A stretch of DNA of 64,000 nt, from NCBI GenBank assembly GCA_050258555.1, contig JBLMZA010000031.1:1-64000 (forward strand). The letters run 5' to 3'. Made by a program: the position numbers and the translations under genes. Below, piece after piece: positions 7,176-16,004 of the stretch (its first letter is position 1; every line of letters starts with the position of its first letter). The notes below the pieces were generated by a model. It had not been told where the DNA came from and did not search any database. It saw only the letters and a program-made list of their open reading frames with translations. Origin of the DNA: CAISDA01 sp050258555 (GTDB taxonomy: Bacteria > Bacteroidota > Ignavibacteria > UBA10030 > UBA8401).

Positions 7176-7991
7176 ATGGATTCGAATCAGGATATCAAGG
7201 AGATGGTAAAGGAAAAATACGGGGCGATCGCCCGGCAATCAAAGGAAGAAAACCAGTCGTCCTGCTGCGGAAGCACCTGCGGCTGTTCTTCCGATACGGT
7301 GGAATTCACCATCATGGCAGAAGACTATTCGAAGCTCGAGGGCTACGCTCCCGATGCCGATCTCTCGCTCGGCTGCGGCCTTCCCACAAAGTTCGCACAG
7401 ATCAAAAAAGGGGACACGGTCGTCGATCTCGGATCCGGCGCCGGGAACGACTGCTTCATCGCCCGCAGGGAATCCGGCGAAACGGGCCGCGTGATCGGCA
7501 TCGATATGACGGACGCGATGATTGCCAAGGCACGCGCCAACGCCGAGAAACTCGGCTATACGAATGTCGAATTCCGCCTGGGAGACATCGAAGCCATTCC
7601 GCTCGAGGATCATACGGCCGATGTCGTCGTCTCCAACTGCGTAATGAACCTCGTGCCCGATAAGAAGAAGGCGTTCGCGGAAACCTTCCGCATCATGAAA
7701 TCGGGCGGACACTTCAGCATCTCGGATATCGTGCTTCAGGGCGCGCTGCCTGACGGATTCCAGAAGGATGCCGCGCTCTATGCCGGCTGCATCTCCGGCG
7801 CGATGCAGAAGGAAGAATATCTTGCGGTGATCCGTGAGGCAGGATTCGTTAATATCCAGATCCAGAAGGAACGGAAGATCGATGTGCCTGAAGAGATCTA
7901 CAAGGCTCATGTGAGCGATGAAGCGCTTGAAGAGTTCAACAAGAAGGCTGTCGGCATCTTTTCTGTGACGGTCTATGCCGAGAAGCCGTAA
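7176..7991 (+). CDS. arsM: Arsenite S-adenosylmethionine methyltransferase
   Basis: The 271-residue cytoplasmic enzyme methylates As(III) using SAM. It has a Cys-rich N-terminal region (SSCCGSTCGCSS), SAM motif I VVDLGSGAGNDCF, acidic motif VIGIDMTDAMIAKAR, and the two further arsenic-binding Cys in VVSNCVMNLVPDK and LYAGCISGAM, all typical of ArsM. I chose ATG 7176, which follows AAGGAGAAGCCG, over an ATG five codons upstream that overlaps that ribosome site. It ends tail-to-tail with ccdA, overlapping by 19 bases. Confidence 0.93.
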   Translation: MDSNQDIKEMVKEKYGAIARQSKEENQSSCCGSTCGCSSDTVEFTIMAEDYSKLEGYAPDADLSLGCGLPTKFAQIKKGDTVVDLGSGAGNDCFIARRESGETGRVIGIDMTDAMIAKARANAEKLGYTNVEFRLGDIEAIPLEDHTADVVVSNCVMNLVPDKKKAFAETFRIMKSGGHFSISDIVLQGALPDGFQKDAALYAGCISGAMQKEEYLAVIREAGFVNIQIQKERKIDVPEEIYKAHVSDEALEEFNKKAVGIFSVTVYAEKP

Positions 7992-8677
7992 AGGAGATAG
8001 AAGCCGCCCAGGATCACAAGGATGCCGCACACTTTTTTCAGGCGGGAAAGGGCAGGGGAGGACTCGCTCCAATCAAGGTATCGCTGCACTGTCGCGGTCA
8101 TTGTGCCTGCTGTGACGATGACCGCGCAGTGCCCGAGACCGAAGGCCAGAAGAAGCATGAGGGCATAAAGCAAGTCCGATTGTGCGGTATCAAATACAAT
8201 TCCTAACACCGGCGCCATGTACGCAAACGTGCAGGGGCCGAGGGCGAGGCCGAAGAGCAGTCCCAGTATGAAGGCGGCAGGGATCCCCTGCCTGCTTGTT
8301 TTTTTGATCCCCGAGAGATTCCAGTCGAGCTTGATGATATCCAGCAGATACAACCCCACGAGAAAGAAGATTCCCGCAACCAAATAATTCCCGACCGTTC
8401 CAATATCCCCCATCAGCCGTCCCATCGATGCCGTGACCGCACCGATCAGCGCGATCGTGACCAGGATGCCTGAAGCGAATGCAAATGAGATCCCGAGTGT
8501 GCGTGATGACGAGAGCTTTCCCTGCATGCTGATAAAGCCCACGACAAGCGGGATGGAGGAGAGATGGCAGGGGGAAAGAAGGACCGAAAGCAGTCCCCAT
8601 CCGAATGACGCCAGCATGACGAGCCATGCCGGACCTGACATCGCATCATAGAGGCTCATGAAGATCTGATCGGACAT
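7973..8677 (-). CDS. ccdA: CcdA-type thiol-disulfide membrane transporter
   Basis: The 234-residue protein has six membrane segments and the paired Cys signatures of CcdA/DsbD beta: SVLLSPCHLSSIPLVVGF near residue 37 and LALGPCTFAYMAPVLG near residue 148. It would pass electrons from cytoplasmic thioredoxin to the cell exterior, here to the thioredoxin-like protein encoded 7 bases upstream. Its ribosome site is AAGGAAGG. It is the last gene of the minus-strand arsenic operon. Confidence 0.88.
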   Translation of the reverse strand: MSDQIFMSLYDAMSGPAWLVMLASFGWGLLSVLLSPCHLSSIPLVVGFISMQGKLSSSRTLGISFAFASGILVTIALIGAVTASMGRLMGDIGTVGNYLVAGIFFLVGLYLLDIIKLDWNLSGIKKTSRQGIPAAFILGLLFGLALGPCTFAYMAPVLGIVFDTAQSDLLYALMLLLAFGLGHCAVIVTAGTMTATVQRYLDWSESSPALSRLKKVCGILVILGGFYLLYGFSA

Positions 8678-8684
8678 GGGAAGA

Positions 8685-9074
8685 TCAACCTTCCTTTTTC
8701 AAGGGCGCTATGCCCCGTTCTTTCAGGATCCTCCGGATTTCTTCTTCGGGGAAAAATCCTTCATGCCTGAAGAACTCTTTGCCGCTTTCATCCAAAAACA
8801 CCTGTGTCGGGATGAGCCGGATGCCGTATTTCTGCGCGAACGGCTTCTGCTCTTTTGTCCACACATCATAGAAGACGACATTCACCAGCGGAGAATATTT
8901 CTCCTCGATCGCTTTCATGACGGGCTGCATTTTCCTGCAGGGGATGCAATTGACCGACCCCAGTTCGATGAATGTGACTTTGGGGTTGCCTCTGGTGACC
9001 GCGCTTTTTTGAGCGACGGCCAATGGCGAGAGCAGCAAGAAGAGTGCGACCGATGCAAGGATGATCCTGTTCAT
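8685..9074 (-). CDS. Exported thioredoxin-fold protein
   Basis: The 129-residue protein has a signal peptide (about residues 1-21, ending AVAQ) and a thioredoxin domain with active site SVNCIPCRKMQPVM (Cys-Ile-Pro-Cys) and the cis-Pro segment YGIRLIPTQVFLD. It should be a periplasmic partner of the adjacent CcdA. In arsenic loci such a pair may keep arsenic-binding thiols reduced; that role is inferred from the neighbourhood. Confidence 0.88.
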   Translation of the reverse strand: MNRIILASVALFLLLSPLAVAQKSAVTRGNPKVTFIELGSVNCIPCRKMQPVMKAIEEKYSPLVNVVFYDVWTKEQKPFAQKYGIRLIPTQVFLDESGKEFFRHEGFFPEEEIRRILKERGIAPLKKEG

Positions 9075-9104
9075 GACGAATATTCCTCATTGAGTATTCA
9101 TTAA

Positions 9105-10148
9105 TCAGTAGACCATATTGAAGAGATATCCCACGATGATGATGCCCGTCCCGACGATGCCGACAAAGATGATGATGAGCGGCAGTTTCAGGACTTTCTT
9201 TAAGATGATGGTTTCGGGAAGCGAGAGCCCGATCACGCTCATCATGAAGGCAAGCACGGTGCCGAGCGAGGCGCCTTTTTCCAAGAGCGCCTGAACCACT
9301 GGGATGATGCCGGCCGCGTTGGAATACATCGGGATGCCGATCAGGACCGAGAGGGGCACGGACCACCAGGCGCTTTTTCCCATGAGGCTTGCCATGAAAT
9401 TCTCGGGCACATAGCCGTGTATGCCCGCGCCGACGGCGATGCCCAGCACGATATAGAGCCAGACTTTTGAGACAATCTCTCTGACGGCATCGATGCCGGC
9501 ACGGACGCGCTCCTGAAACGGGATCGTTTCCTCATGGTACTCTCTGTGACCCGCCTTCACTTCATAGACCCACGGTTCGACGAAGCGCTCGAGCTTCATG
9601 CGTCCGATCACGTATCCGGACACGATCGCGATCACCAATCCCGTCGAAACATACAGCAGAGCCGTCTGCCATCCGAAGAGTCCGAACAGCAGTACAAGCG
9701 CCACTTCGTTGATCATCGGCGCAGCGATGAGGAAGGAAAATGTCACTCCGAGCGGGATGCCCGATTCGACAAATCCGAGAAAAAGCGGAATCGCCGAACA
9801 TGAACAGAAGGGCGTCACAATGCCAAGCACGCTTGCCAGTATATTGCCGGAGACGTGCTTCTTTCCTCCCAAGAGCTGCCGTGTGCGCTCAGGGGAGAAG
9901 CAGCTTCTCACGATACCCACTCCAAAGACGATCAGCGTGAGAAGCAAGAGCACCTTCGGAACTTCGAACACGAAAAACCACAGTGCATCCGCGAGATGCT
10001 CTCCCTTCATGAATCCCGACAGATCATACACCAGATAATCCGCGATCGACTCGAGGTTTATATAGAGAATAAACCACAGGGGCAGCAGAAGGGCAGGGAA
10101 GAAATAGATCGATCGTTCCTTATTGAGAGATGCCGCGGTTTCATTCAT
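9105..10148 (-). CDS. ArsP/SO_0444-type permease (DUF318)
   Basis: The 347-residue integral membrane protein has about ten membrane segments and the family motif VTPFCSCSAIPLFLGF around residue 112, with a repeat-like segment GIPMYSNAAGIIPVVQALL in the second half. Members include ArsP, an exporter of trivalent organoarsenicals, and SO_0444-type Cu/Zn exporters. With arsM nearby, export of methylated arsenic is a reasonable guess, but the family alone does not fix the substrate. The start follows AAGGATGG. Confidence 0.85.
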   Translation of the reverse strand: MNETAASLNKERSIYFFPALLLPLWFILYINLESIADYLVYDLSGFMKGEHLADALWFFVFEVPKVLLLLTLIVFGVGIVRSCFSPERTRQLLGGKKHVSGNILASVLGIVTPFCSCSAIPLFLGFVESGIPLGVTFSFLIAAPMINEVALVLLFGLFGWQTALLYVSTGLVIAIVSGYVIGRMKLERFVEPWVYEVKAGHREYHEETIPFQERVRAGIDAVREIVSKVWLYIVLGIAVGAGIHGYVPENFMASLMGKSAWWSVPLSVLIGIPMYSNAAGIIPVVQALLEKGASLGTVLAFMMSVIGLSLPETIILKKVLKLPLIIIFVGIVGTGIIIVGYLFNMVY

Positions 10149-10172
10149 GGTTCCATCCTTGAGAGACCGACG

Positions 10173-11237
<1,065 letters not shown>

Positions 11238-11263
11238 TGTCGTCTCGATTCTCCGGATTGTGC

Positions 11264-11515
11264 TCAGACGGATGCCGCTGCATCGACGAGCCAGTGCGTG
11301 AGCGTGGATTTCGTCGGCAACTTGCCGTTATGGATCACCTTTTCATTGACGACGAGTCCCGGAGTACTTAAAATTCCGTAGCTCATGATGTCTTTCAACT
11401 CCGTGACCTTTTCGACGGTCGCTTCAAGATTGTTTTCAGCAACGACTTCGTTGCACATGGCTTCGAGATTTTTGCAGTTTGTGCAGCCTGATCCAAGCAC
11501 TTTGATGGCGAGCAT
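11264..11515 (-). CDS. Small thioredoxin-like protein (redox-active disulfide protein 2 type)
   Basis: An 83-residue cytoplasmic thioredoxin-fold protein of the MTH895/TM0996 type: IKVLGSGCTNCKNLEAM with a CxxC site near the N-terminus, and a cis-Pro segment YGILSTPGLVVNEKVIHNG. These genes are frequent in arsenic and permease operons. The ribosome site is GGAG. Its substrate is unknown; handing electrons or arsenic to a neighbouring protein is possible. Confidence 0.88.
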   Translation of the reverse strand: MLAIKVLGSGCTNCKNLEAMCNEVVAENNLEATVEKVTELKDIMSYGILSTPGLVVNEKVIHNGKLPTKSTLTHWLVDAAASV

Positions 11516-11598
11516 GAGTACTCCGAAAGTTATTGTTGGAAGAACGATGTGTATGCACGAATAATTCGTAAAATACCGAAATGTTCAGGACAAAAAAA

Positions 11599-11943
11599 TC
11601 AGAGACCGCAAAGTTGCACGCGATCGACCGTTTTCACCTTCGTCTTATCGGCTTCAACTGTCTCATTGTCGCCGATCCAGAAATCGAGTGAAGCCAGAAC
11701 GGCCGAGATGCGCTGGTCCGCAGGGCGGAGATTGATGTAATAATTGATCCATTTTCCGTCGCGCTCTTCCAGTATGAATCCTTCTTTTTTGAGGATGCTC
11801 AAATGCTGGGAAACGGTGGAAGCGGCAAGTTCAAGCACATTGGTGATTTCACAGACGCACAGCGGCCGCACCTGAAGCATCTTCAGGATGCGGAGCCTGC
11901 TCTCATCAGAGAGCGCCTTAAATATTGCGGTCGATGCTTTCAT
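11599..11943 (-). CDS. arsR: ArsR/SmtB-family repressor of the acr3 operon
   Basis: The 114-residue winged-helix protein has FKALSDESRLRILKML, the arsenic-binding helix LCVCEITNVL (Cys-Val-Cys), the recognition helix LAASTVSQHLSILKKEGFI and a wing LEERDGKWINYYI. It is first in the minus-strand ars operon, and its promoter is covered by inverted repeats unlike those of arsR1, so the two regulators probably bind different sites. A C-terminal tail of about 25 residues ends with one more Cys. Confidence 0.9.
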   Translation of the reverse strand: MKASTAIFKALSDESRLRILKMLQVRPLCVCEITNVLELAASTVSQHLSILKKEGFILEERDGKWINYYINLRPADQRISAVLASLDFWIGDNETVEADKTKVKTVDRVQLCGL

Positions 11944-11950
11944 GGGAACA

Positions 11951-11995
11951 TTTCGTTGCTTGACGAAATATAAGCAACTTGCATCACTGATGCAA
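11951..11995 (-). promoter_or_regulatory. arsR2 promoter with overlapping inverted repeats
   Basis: On the minus strand TTGCAT (11990-11995), a 17-base spacer and TATATT (11967-11972) form a good promoter. The -35 is part of a perfect palindrome TTGCATCA-C-TGATGCAA (11979-11995). Two more inverted repeats overlap the -10 and start point: GTTGCTT/AAGCAAC (11955-11961 and 11972-11978) and TTTCGT/ACGAAA (11951-11956 and 11963-11968). These are candidate ArsR2 operators. The leader is about 17 bases. Confidence 0.8.
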
Positions 11996-12067
11996 TGAAC
12001 AATGGTTATTTCTTCCTCATTCCTGCGTAGTCGGAACTTGAGTGGACGTATCAGTGGCCGGGGATTG

Positions 12068-13258
12068 TTATCGCTGCATGGCGAATATGTAGACGATAAA
12101 GAGCAGCACTGTCCAGATCAGAATCAGCAACGGGACGGTTTCGAGCGACGTGTGGCGCGCGGCGATGCCGGTGAGAGCCGGGATGATCGCGAGTCCCAGT
12201 CCGGCGGCGCTGGTCTGCATGCCGATGGTCTGCGGAGTGAAGCGTGCGCCCACACGGCGGCTCGTAAGGAAGACGAGTCCGGGATAGATCGGCGCAATCG
12301 CAAAGCCGATGACTGCAACGGCAAGAAGACTGCTGAAGAAAAACGGATTCCAGATGAGCACAAGCGCGCCGATGCCCGCGACGGCAATGCAGAAAGCGAT
12401 GAGCCGGCCGATCGGCATGCGCTTCGTGAAGATGCCTGCCGCGATCCTGCCGATAGTGAATGTCGCCCAGTAGCCGCCGACCCAGATGCCGGCAAGAGAG
12501 GGAGGGATGCCGCGCGATTCAGTGAGCAGACTGTACGACCACATTCCCACCGACGCTTCGATGCCGCAATAGACGAAAAAAAGCAGCATGCTCACCCAGA
12601 CGCGAACCTCTCCGAGGGTTTCCATGATGGAGGCGGGATGTCCGCCGCGCTCGTCATGGTGCTTTGAGCGGTCGTCGCTTCTTCCTGCTTTCCACACAGT
12701 ATGCGTGAGCATGAAGCAGAAGGCCAGGATCAGTTGCGCCGCGCCCACAAGCGCATAGCCCGTCCTCCATGTGGCGGAGAGCGCGAGTCCTGCTGTCATG
12801 ATCATCGGGCCGAGCGTGATGCCGATGCCGTAACTGGCATGCAGCCACTGCATCGTGCGCTCGCCGTAGTTGGCTGCCACATAGACATTGATTCCCGCAT
12901 CGATCGCTCCGGCGCCGAGGCCTCCGGCTGCTGCAAGCGGAACCATGAGCCACCAGGAGTGCGACAGGGAATACCCGATGAGTCCCATGCCGGTAAGGGC
13001 GCAGCTTGCTGCAAGAAGGCTTCCCACTCCGAACCGCACGAGGATGTGTCCGCTGAAGAAGCTGGAAAGAAGATATCCGGTCGTTCCCGCCACGAGCAGC
13101 ATGCCGAGCGAGTCGAGCGCGCGCGCAAAGTCATGGCGCATATTCGGCCATGCGACGCCGAGCAACCCGTCGGGCAGTCCGAGCGAAATGAAGGCGATGT
13201 AGGCGAGGATGATGGCGCCCGCGGCGGAGAAGTTCTTCCGATTTCCTGTGTCTGTCAT
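12068..13258 (-). CDS. Major facilitator superfamily transporter
   Basis: The 396-residue protein has twelve membrane segments in two halves joined by a charged cytoplasmic loop (about residues 190-210, KAGRSDDRSKHHDERGG). Segment SLGLPDGLLGVAWPNMR and the Gly/Ala-rich helix LAAAGGLGAGAIDAGINVYV resemble the FucP/YfkF-like branch, which includes sugar transporters. The substrate is not known. ATG 13258 is chosen over a TTG 11 codons upstream. It diverges from the L,D-transpeptidase gene. Confidence 0.8.
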   Translation of the reverse strand: MTDTGNRKNFSAAGAIILAYIAFISLGLPDGLLGVAWPNMRHDFARALDSLGMLLVAGTTGYLLSSFFSGHILVRFGVGSLLAASCALTGMGLIGYSLSHSWWLMVPLAAAGGLGAGAIDAGINVYVAANYGERTMQWLHASYGIGITLGPMIMTAGLALSATWRTGYALVGAAQLILAFCFMLTHTVWKAGRSDDRSKHHDERGGHPASIMETLGEVRVWVSMLLFFVYCGIEASVGMWSYSLLTESRGIPPSLAGIWVGGYWATFTIGRIAAGIFTKRMPIGRLIAFCIAVAGIGALVLIWNPFFFSSLLAVAVIGFAIAPIYPGLVFLTSRRVGARFTPQTIGMQTSAAGLGLAIIPALTGIAARHTSLETVPLLILIWTVLLFIVYIFAMQR

Positions 13259-13394
13259 GGCTGTGCGGTCGGTTCCGCTGTAAAATAACAAATTCCTGCG
13301 CCATAATCCTTCCGCAGCCTTTTATTTTTGGCATTCCTTTGGTACATTGTGTATCAAGTCGGAATCTTCTTATTGTCGGAAACAGGGCACACGC

Positions 13395-14132
13395 ATGAAA
13401 ACACTTCTTCTTTCTCTTTTCTTCTGCGCCGCAACCGCATGGGCGCAATTGGGCGACAGCCGCCAGCTCATCTTCTCGATCGGTCCCGAATGGAATTCGA
13501 AGCAGGGCACCATGATGCTCATGGAGGAAGTGGAGCCCGGGCATTGGGAGCTTGCCGCGCCCTCCTGGCGCGTGGTCTACGGCGATTCGGGCATGGCCTG
13601 GGGACTCGGTCTGCATCCGGCCCCGAAATCCGATACGCTCTTCAAGCATGAAGGAGACCGCCGGTCTCCGGCAGGCATCTTCGAACTCGGCACGTTCTGC
13701 GGATACGATTCAGCGGCGCCCGCGGGCGTTCGCTATCCGTACGTCCAGAGCGTGAAGACGACGCGCTGGGTCGACGATCCGCAGTCGCCGTACTATAACA
13801 CGATGATCGACGAGAAGAAAGTGCCGAAGAAGCTCAAAGGCAAGGTGCAGTGGCGTTCGGCCGAGCGGATGAAGTTCGACGGCATCGATTACAAGTACGT
13901 CATTTTCGTGAAGCACAATCCCGACCGCATCCCGGGAAAGGGAAGCGCGATCTTCCTGCACTTGAACAGTCCGCAGCGCACGCCGACGGCCGGATGCACG
14001 GCGATGGACGAGGCGAACATGCTCACGCTGCTGCGATGGCTCGATCCGGCCAAGAAGCCGCTGCTGGTGCAGCTGCCGCTGAGCGAACTCGGCACGTATA
14101 CGAAACCGTGGGGGCTGCCGTATCTGCCATAA
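13395..14132 (+). CDS. Exported L,D-transpeptidase (YkuD family)
   Basis: The 245-residue protein has a signal peptide (residues 1-17, ending AWA) and a YkuD domain with the catalytic region IFLHLNSPQRTPTAGCTAMD, in which the His and the Cys of the H-x(n)-(S/T)xGC motif are present, and an upstream RSPAGIF segment. Such enzymes make or modify 3-3 crosslinks in peptidoglycan or attach proteins to it in the periplasm. It is closest to the YafK/YbiS-like short forms with no peptidoglycan-binding domain. Confidence 0.87.
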   Translation: MKTLLLSLFFCAATAWAQLGDSRQLIFSIGPEWNSKQGTMMLMEEVEPGHWELAAPSWRVVYGDSGMAWGLGLHPAPKSDTLFKHEGDRRSPAGIFELGTFCGYDSAAPAGVRYPYVQSVKTTRWVDDPQSPYYNTMIDEKKVPKKLKGKVQWRSAERMKFDGIDYKYVIFVKHNPDRIPGKGSAIFLHLNSPQRTPTAGCTAMDEANMLTLLRWLDPAKKPLLVQLPLSELGTYTKPWGLPYLP

Positions 14133-14226
14133 CAAAATAAGATGAAGCACGGGCGAAGCAACCCACATCCACGCTGGCGCGTGGATCATTTCCGGCTTCG
14201 CCCCACATATGAATTGAAAGGAATGC

Positions 14227-15663
14227 ATGAGCCGTCAAAATACGAAAACGAAAATTGTCTGCACGATGGGACCCGCCACGGCGTCCGTCGAAACGATCGA
14301 GAAGATGATACGCGCCGGCATGAATGTCGCCCGGCTGAATTTCTCGCACGGCACGCACGAAGAGCATCTGGCGATGATGCAGCGCGTGCGCGAAGCCTCC
14401 GCCAATCTCGGCGAGCCGGTGGGCATCCTCCAGGATCTTCAGGGGCCGAAAATCAGGACGGGGGTGCTTTCTTCCCCCGTCGTACTCAAGGAAGGCGCGC
14501 GCTTCACGATCACGATCAATGATGTGGTCGGCACGGCCGAACACGTCTCGACCACATACAAACATCTGCCGCTCGATGTGAAGCCGGGCGACACGATCCT
14601 GATGGACGACGGACTGCTCCAGCTGAAGGCGCTCGAAGTCACCGACACCGATGTGATCACCGAAGTCGTCAACGGCGGCATCCTCAAGAGCAACAAGGGC
14701 ATCAATCTTCCGGGCGTTGCCGTGAGCTCGCCCTCGCTCACGGAGAAGGATGCGAACGATCTGCTCTTCGGCATTGCCAACGAGATCGATTACGTCGCCC
14801 TGTCGTTCGTGCGCACGGCCGATGATATCCGCTATCTGCGCACGTTCATCCGCTCGCAGATCGGCTCGAAGCGCCTGCCGATTGTGGCCAAGATCGAAAA
14901 AGCCGAGGCACTCGCCGACATCGATGCGATCATCGCGGAAACCGACGCCCTGATGGTGGCACGAGGCGATCTCGGAGTGGAATGCCCGGCAGAGACCGTG
15001 CCGATGTCGCAGAAGATGATCTGCCGCAAGGCCAATGCGGCCGGCAAGCCCGTCGTGATCGCGACGCAGATGCTCGAGTCGATGATCGAAAATCCCCGGC
15101 CCACGCGCGCCGAGGCCAACGATGTGGCCAATGCGGTGCTCGACGGCGCCGATGCGGTCATGCTCTCCGGTGAGACGTCTGTCGGCAAGCATGCAGTGGA
15201 AGTGGTGGAGACGATGAGCCGGATTATCAAGCAGGCCGAATCGGAGCTCGAGGACAAGCTGTATCTGGATGAGGCGGTCGATGTGAATGTGGCCGAAGCG
15301 GGGATGTTCCGCGCGCTCGGGCGCTCGGCGGCGATGCTGGCAAAGCATATCAATGCGGCCGCGATCGTCTGTCTGACGCATTCGGGCGACATGGTGAAGA
15401 TCATTTCGCGCTACCGGCCTTCGGCGCGGCTCATTGCCGTGACCGATCTCGAGCGCGTGCAGCGGCGGCTGAAGCTCGTCTGGGGCGTGCAGTCCATTCT
15501 CATCAACGGCATCGGCGACACGGATGCGACGCTGGCGCGCATCCGCGAAGAGCTGCTCAATTCCGGTGCCGTTCAGCGCGGCGACTATGTCGTGATGACC
15601 GCCGGCATTCCGCTCTTGGCCCGCGGCTCGACGAACATGATCAAGGTGGAAAAGCTGCAGTAG
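14227..15663 (+). CDS. pyk: Pyruvate kinase
   Basis: The 478-residue glycolytic enzyme converts phosphoenolpyruvate and ADP to pyruvate and ATP. Recognisable parts are the N-terminal KTKIVCTMGPA and ARLNFSHGTHEEH, the substrate segment LQDLQGPKIRTG, the catalytic Lys region PIVAKIEKAEAL, the metal motif DALMVARGDLGVE, and ATQMLESMIENPRPTRAE. The C-terminal allosteric domain is present and length is normal. The start follows AAAGGA. Confidence 0.97.
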   Translation: MSRQNTKTKIVCTMGPATASVETIEKMIRAGMNVARLNFSHGTHEEHLAMMQRVREASANLGEPVGILQDLQGPKIRTGVLSSPVVLKEGARFTITINDVVGTAEHVSTTYKHLPLDVKPGDTILMDDGLLQLKALEVTDTDVITEVVNGGILKSNKGINLPGVAVSSPSLTEKDANDLLFGIANEIDYVALSFVRTADDIRYLRTFIRSQIGSKRLPIVAKIEKAEALADIDAIIAETDALMVARGDLGVECPAETVPMSQKMICRKANAAGKPVVIATQMLESMIENPRPTRAEANDVANAVLDGADAVMLSGETSVGKHAVEVVETMSRIIKQAESELEDKLYLDEAVDVNVAEAGMFRALGRSAAMLAKHINAAAIVCLTHSGDMVKIISRYRPSARLIAVTDLERVQRRLKLVWGVQSILINGIGDTDATLARIREELLNSGAVQRGDYVVMTAGIPLLARGSTNMIKVEKLQ

Positions 15664-15675
15664 CGAGGCGGCGTG

Positions 15676-15831
15676 TCAGAGCGATGTATCGGAGATGTAA
15701 TCGCACGTATCGTAGCGCACGTCGTAGGCCCGGCGTTCAAGATGGGCGGCGCGCTTCTTCAGCAGACAGGGAATGGAGATGACGCCTGCGATGATCGCAG
15801 ACCATTTGACGATGTTGAGCATTGCTTTCAT
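15676..15831 (-). CDS. Possible 51-residue single-span membrane protein
   Basis: The ORF begins MKAMLNIVKWSAIIAGVISI, which reads as one membrane helix after a short N-terminus, followed by a basic stretch LLKKRAAHLERRAYDVRYD and an acidic end. It has its own promoter-like sequence 48 bases upstream (15879-15910) and lies downstream of the phosphorylase terminator, so it would be an independent small gene converging on pyk. There is no Shine-Dalgarno site, which is common in Bacteroidota. No homologue is recognised. Confidence 0.45.
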   Translation of the reverse strand: MKAMLNIVKWSAIIAGVISIPCLLKKRAAHLERRAYDVRYDTCDYISDTSL

Positions 15832-15878
15832 GGGTGGAGAGGTGAAAATGGGGAACGGGGTGTCAATTTTTGTTGCGA

Positions 15879-15910
15879 CAAAGATACAATTATTTCCCCC
15901 GCACTGTCAA
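15879..15910 (-). promoter_or_regulatory. Bacteroidota-type promoter before the 51-residue ORF
   Basis: On the minus strand TTGACA starts at 15910 and is followed by TATCTTTG (15879-15886), with 21 bases between the TTG and the TAnnTTTG element. This fits the -33/-7 consensus of the Bacteroidota primary sigma factor. The expected transcript would start about 40 bases before the small ORF. Confidence 0.6.
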
Positions 15911-15911
15911 T

Positions 15912-15954
15912 AAAAAAAGCCCTTCGGCAGAGAAAATTTTTGCCGAAGGGCTTT
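15912..15954 (-). terminator. Terminator of the alpha-glucan phosphorylase gene
   Basis: A perfect 14-bp stem (AAAGCCCTTCGGCA at 15916-15929, its complement at 15941-15954) with a T run on the minus strand. It lies 50 bases after the phosphorylase stop. Confidence 0.85.
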
Positions 15955-16004
15955 CGTCGTTTCCGGGGCGCGCAGAAAAAGCGGAGTCGCCCTGTGTGTG
16001 TATA

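Larger units (their letters stand above)
15664..16004. other. Intergenic region between pyk and the glucan phosphorylase gene
   Basis: It contains, on the minus strand, the terminator of the phosphorylase gene, a Bacteroidota-type promoter and a possible 51-residue membrane protein gene, each listed separately. Nothing else was seen. Confidence 0.6.

Noticed and set aside
14023..15381. 452-codon ORF on the minus strand
   Set aside because: It lies wholly antisense to pyruvate kinase, has no recognisable domain, and its Arg/His-rich composition is that of a shadow frame in GC-rich DNA.
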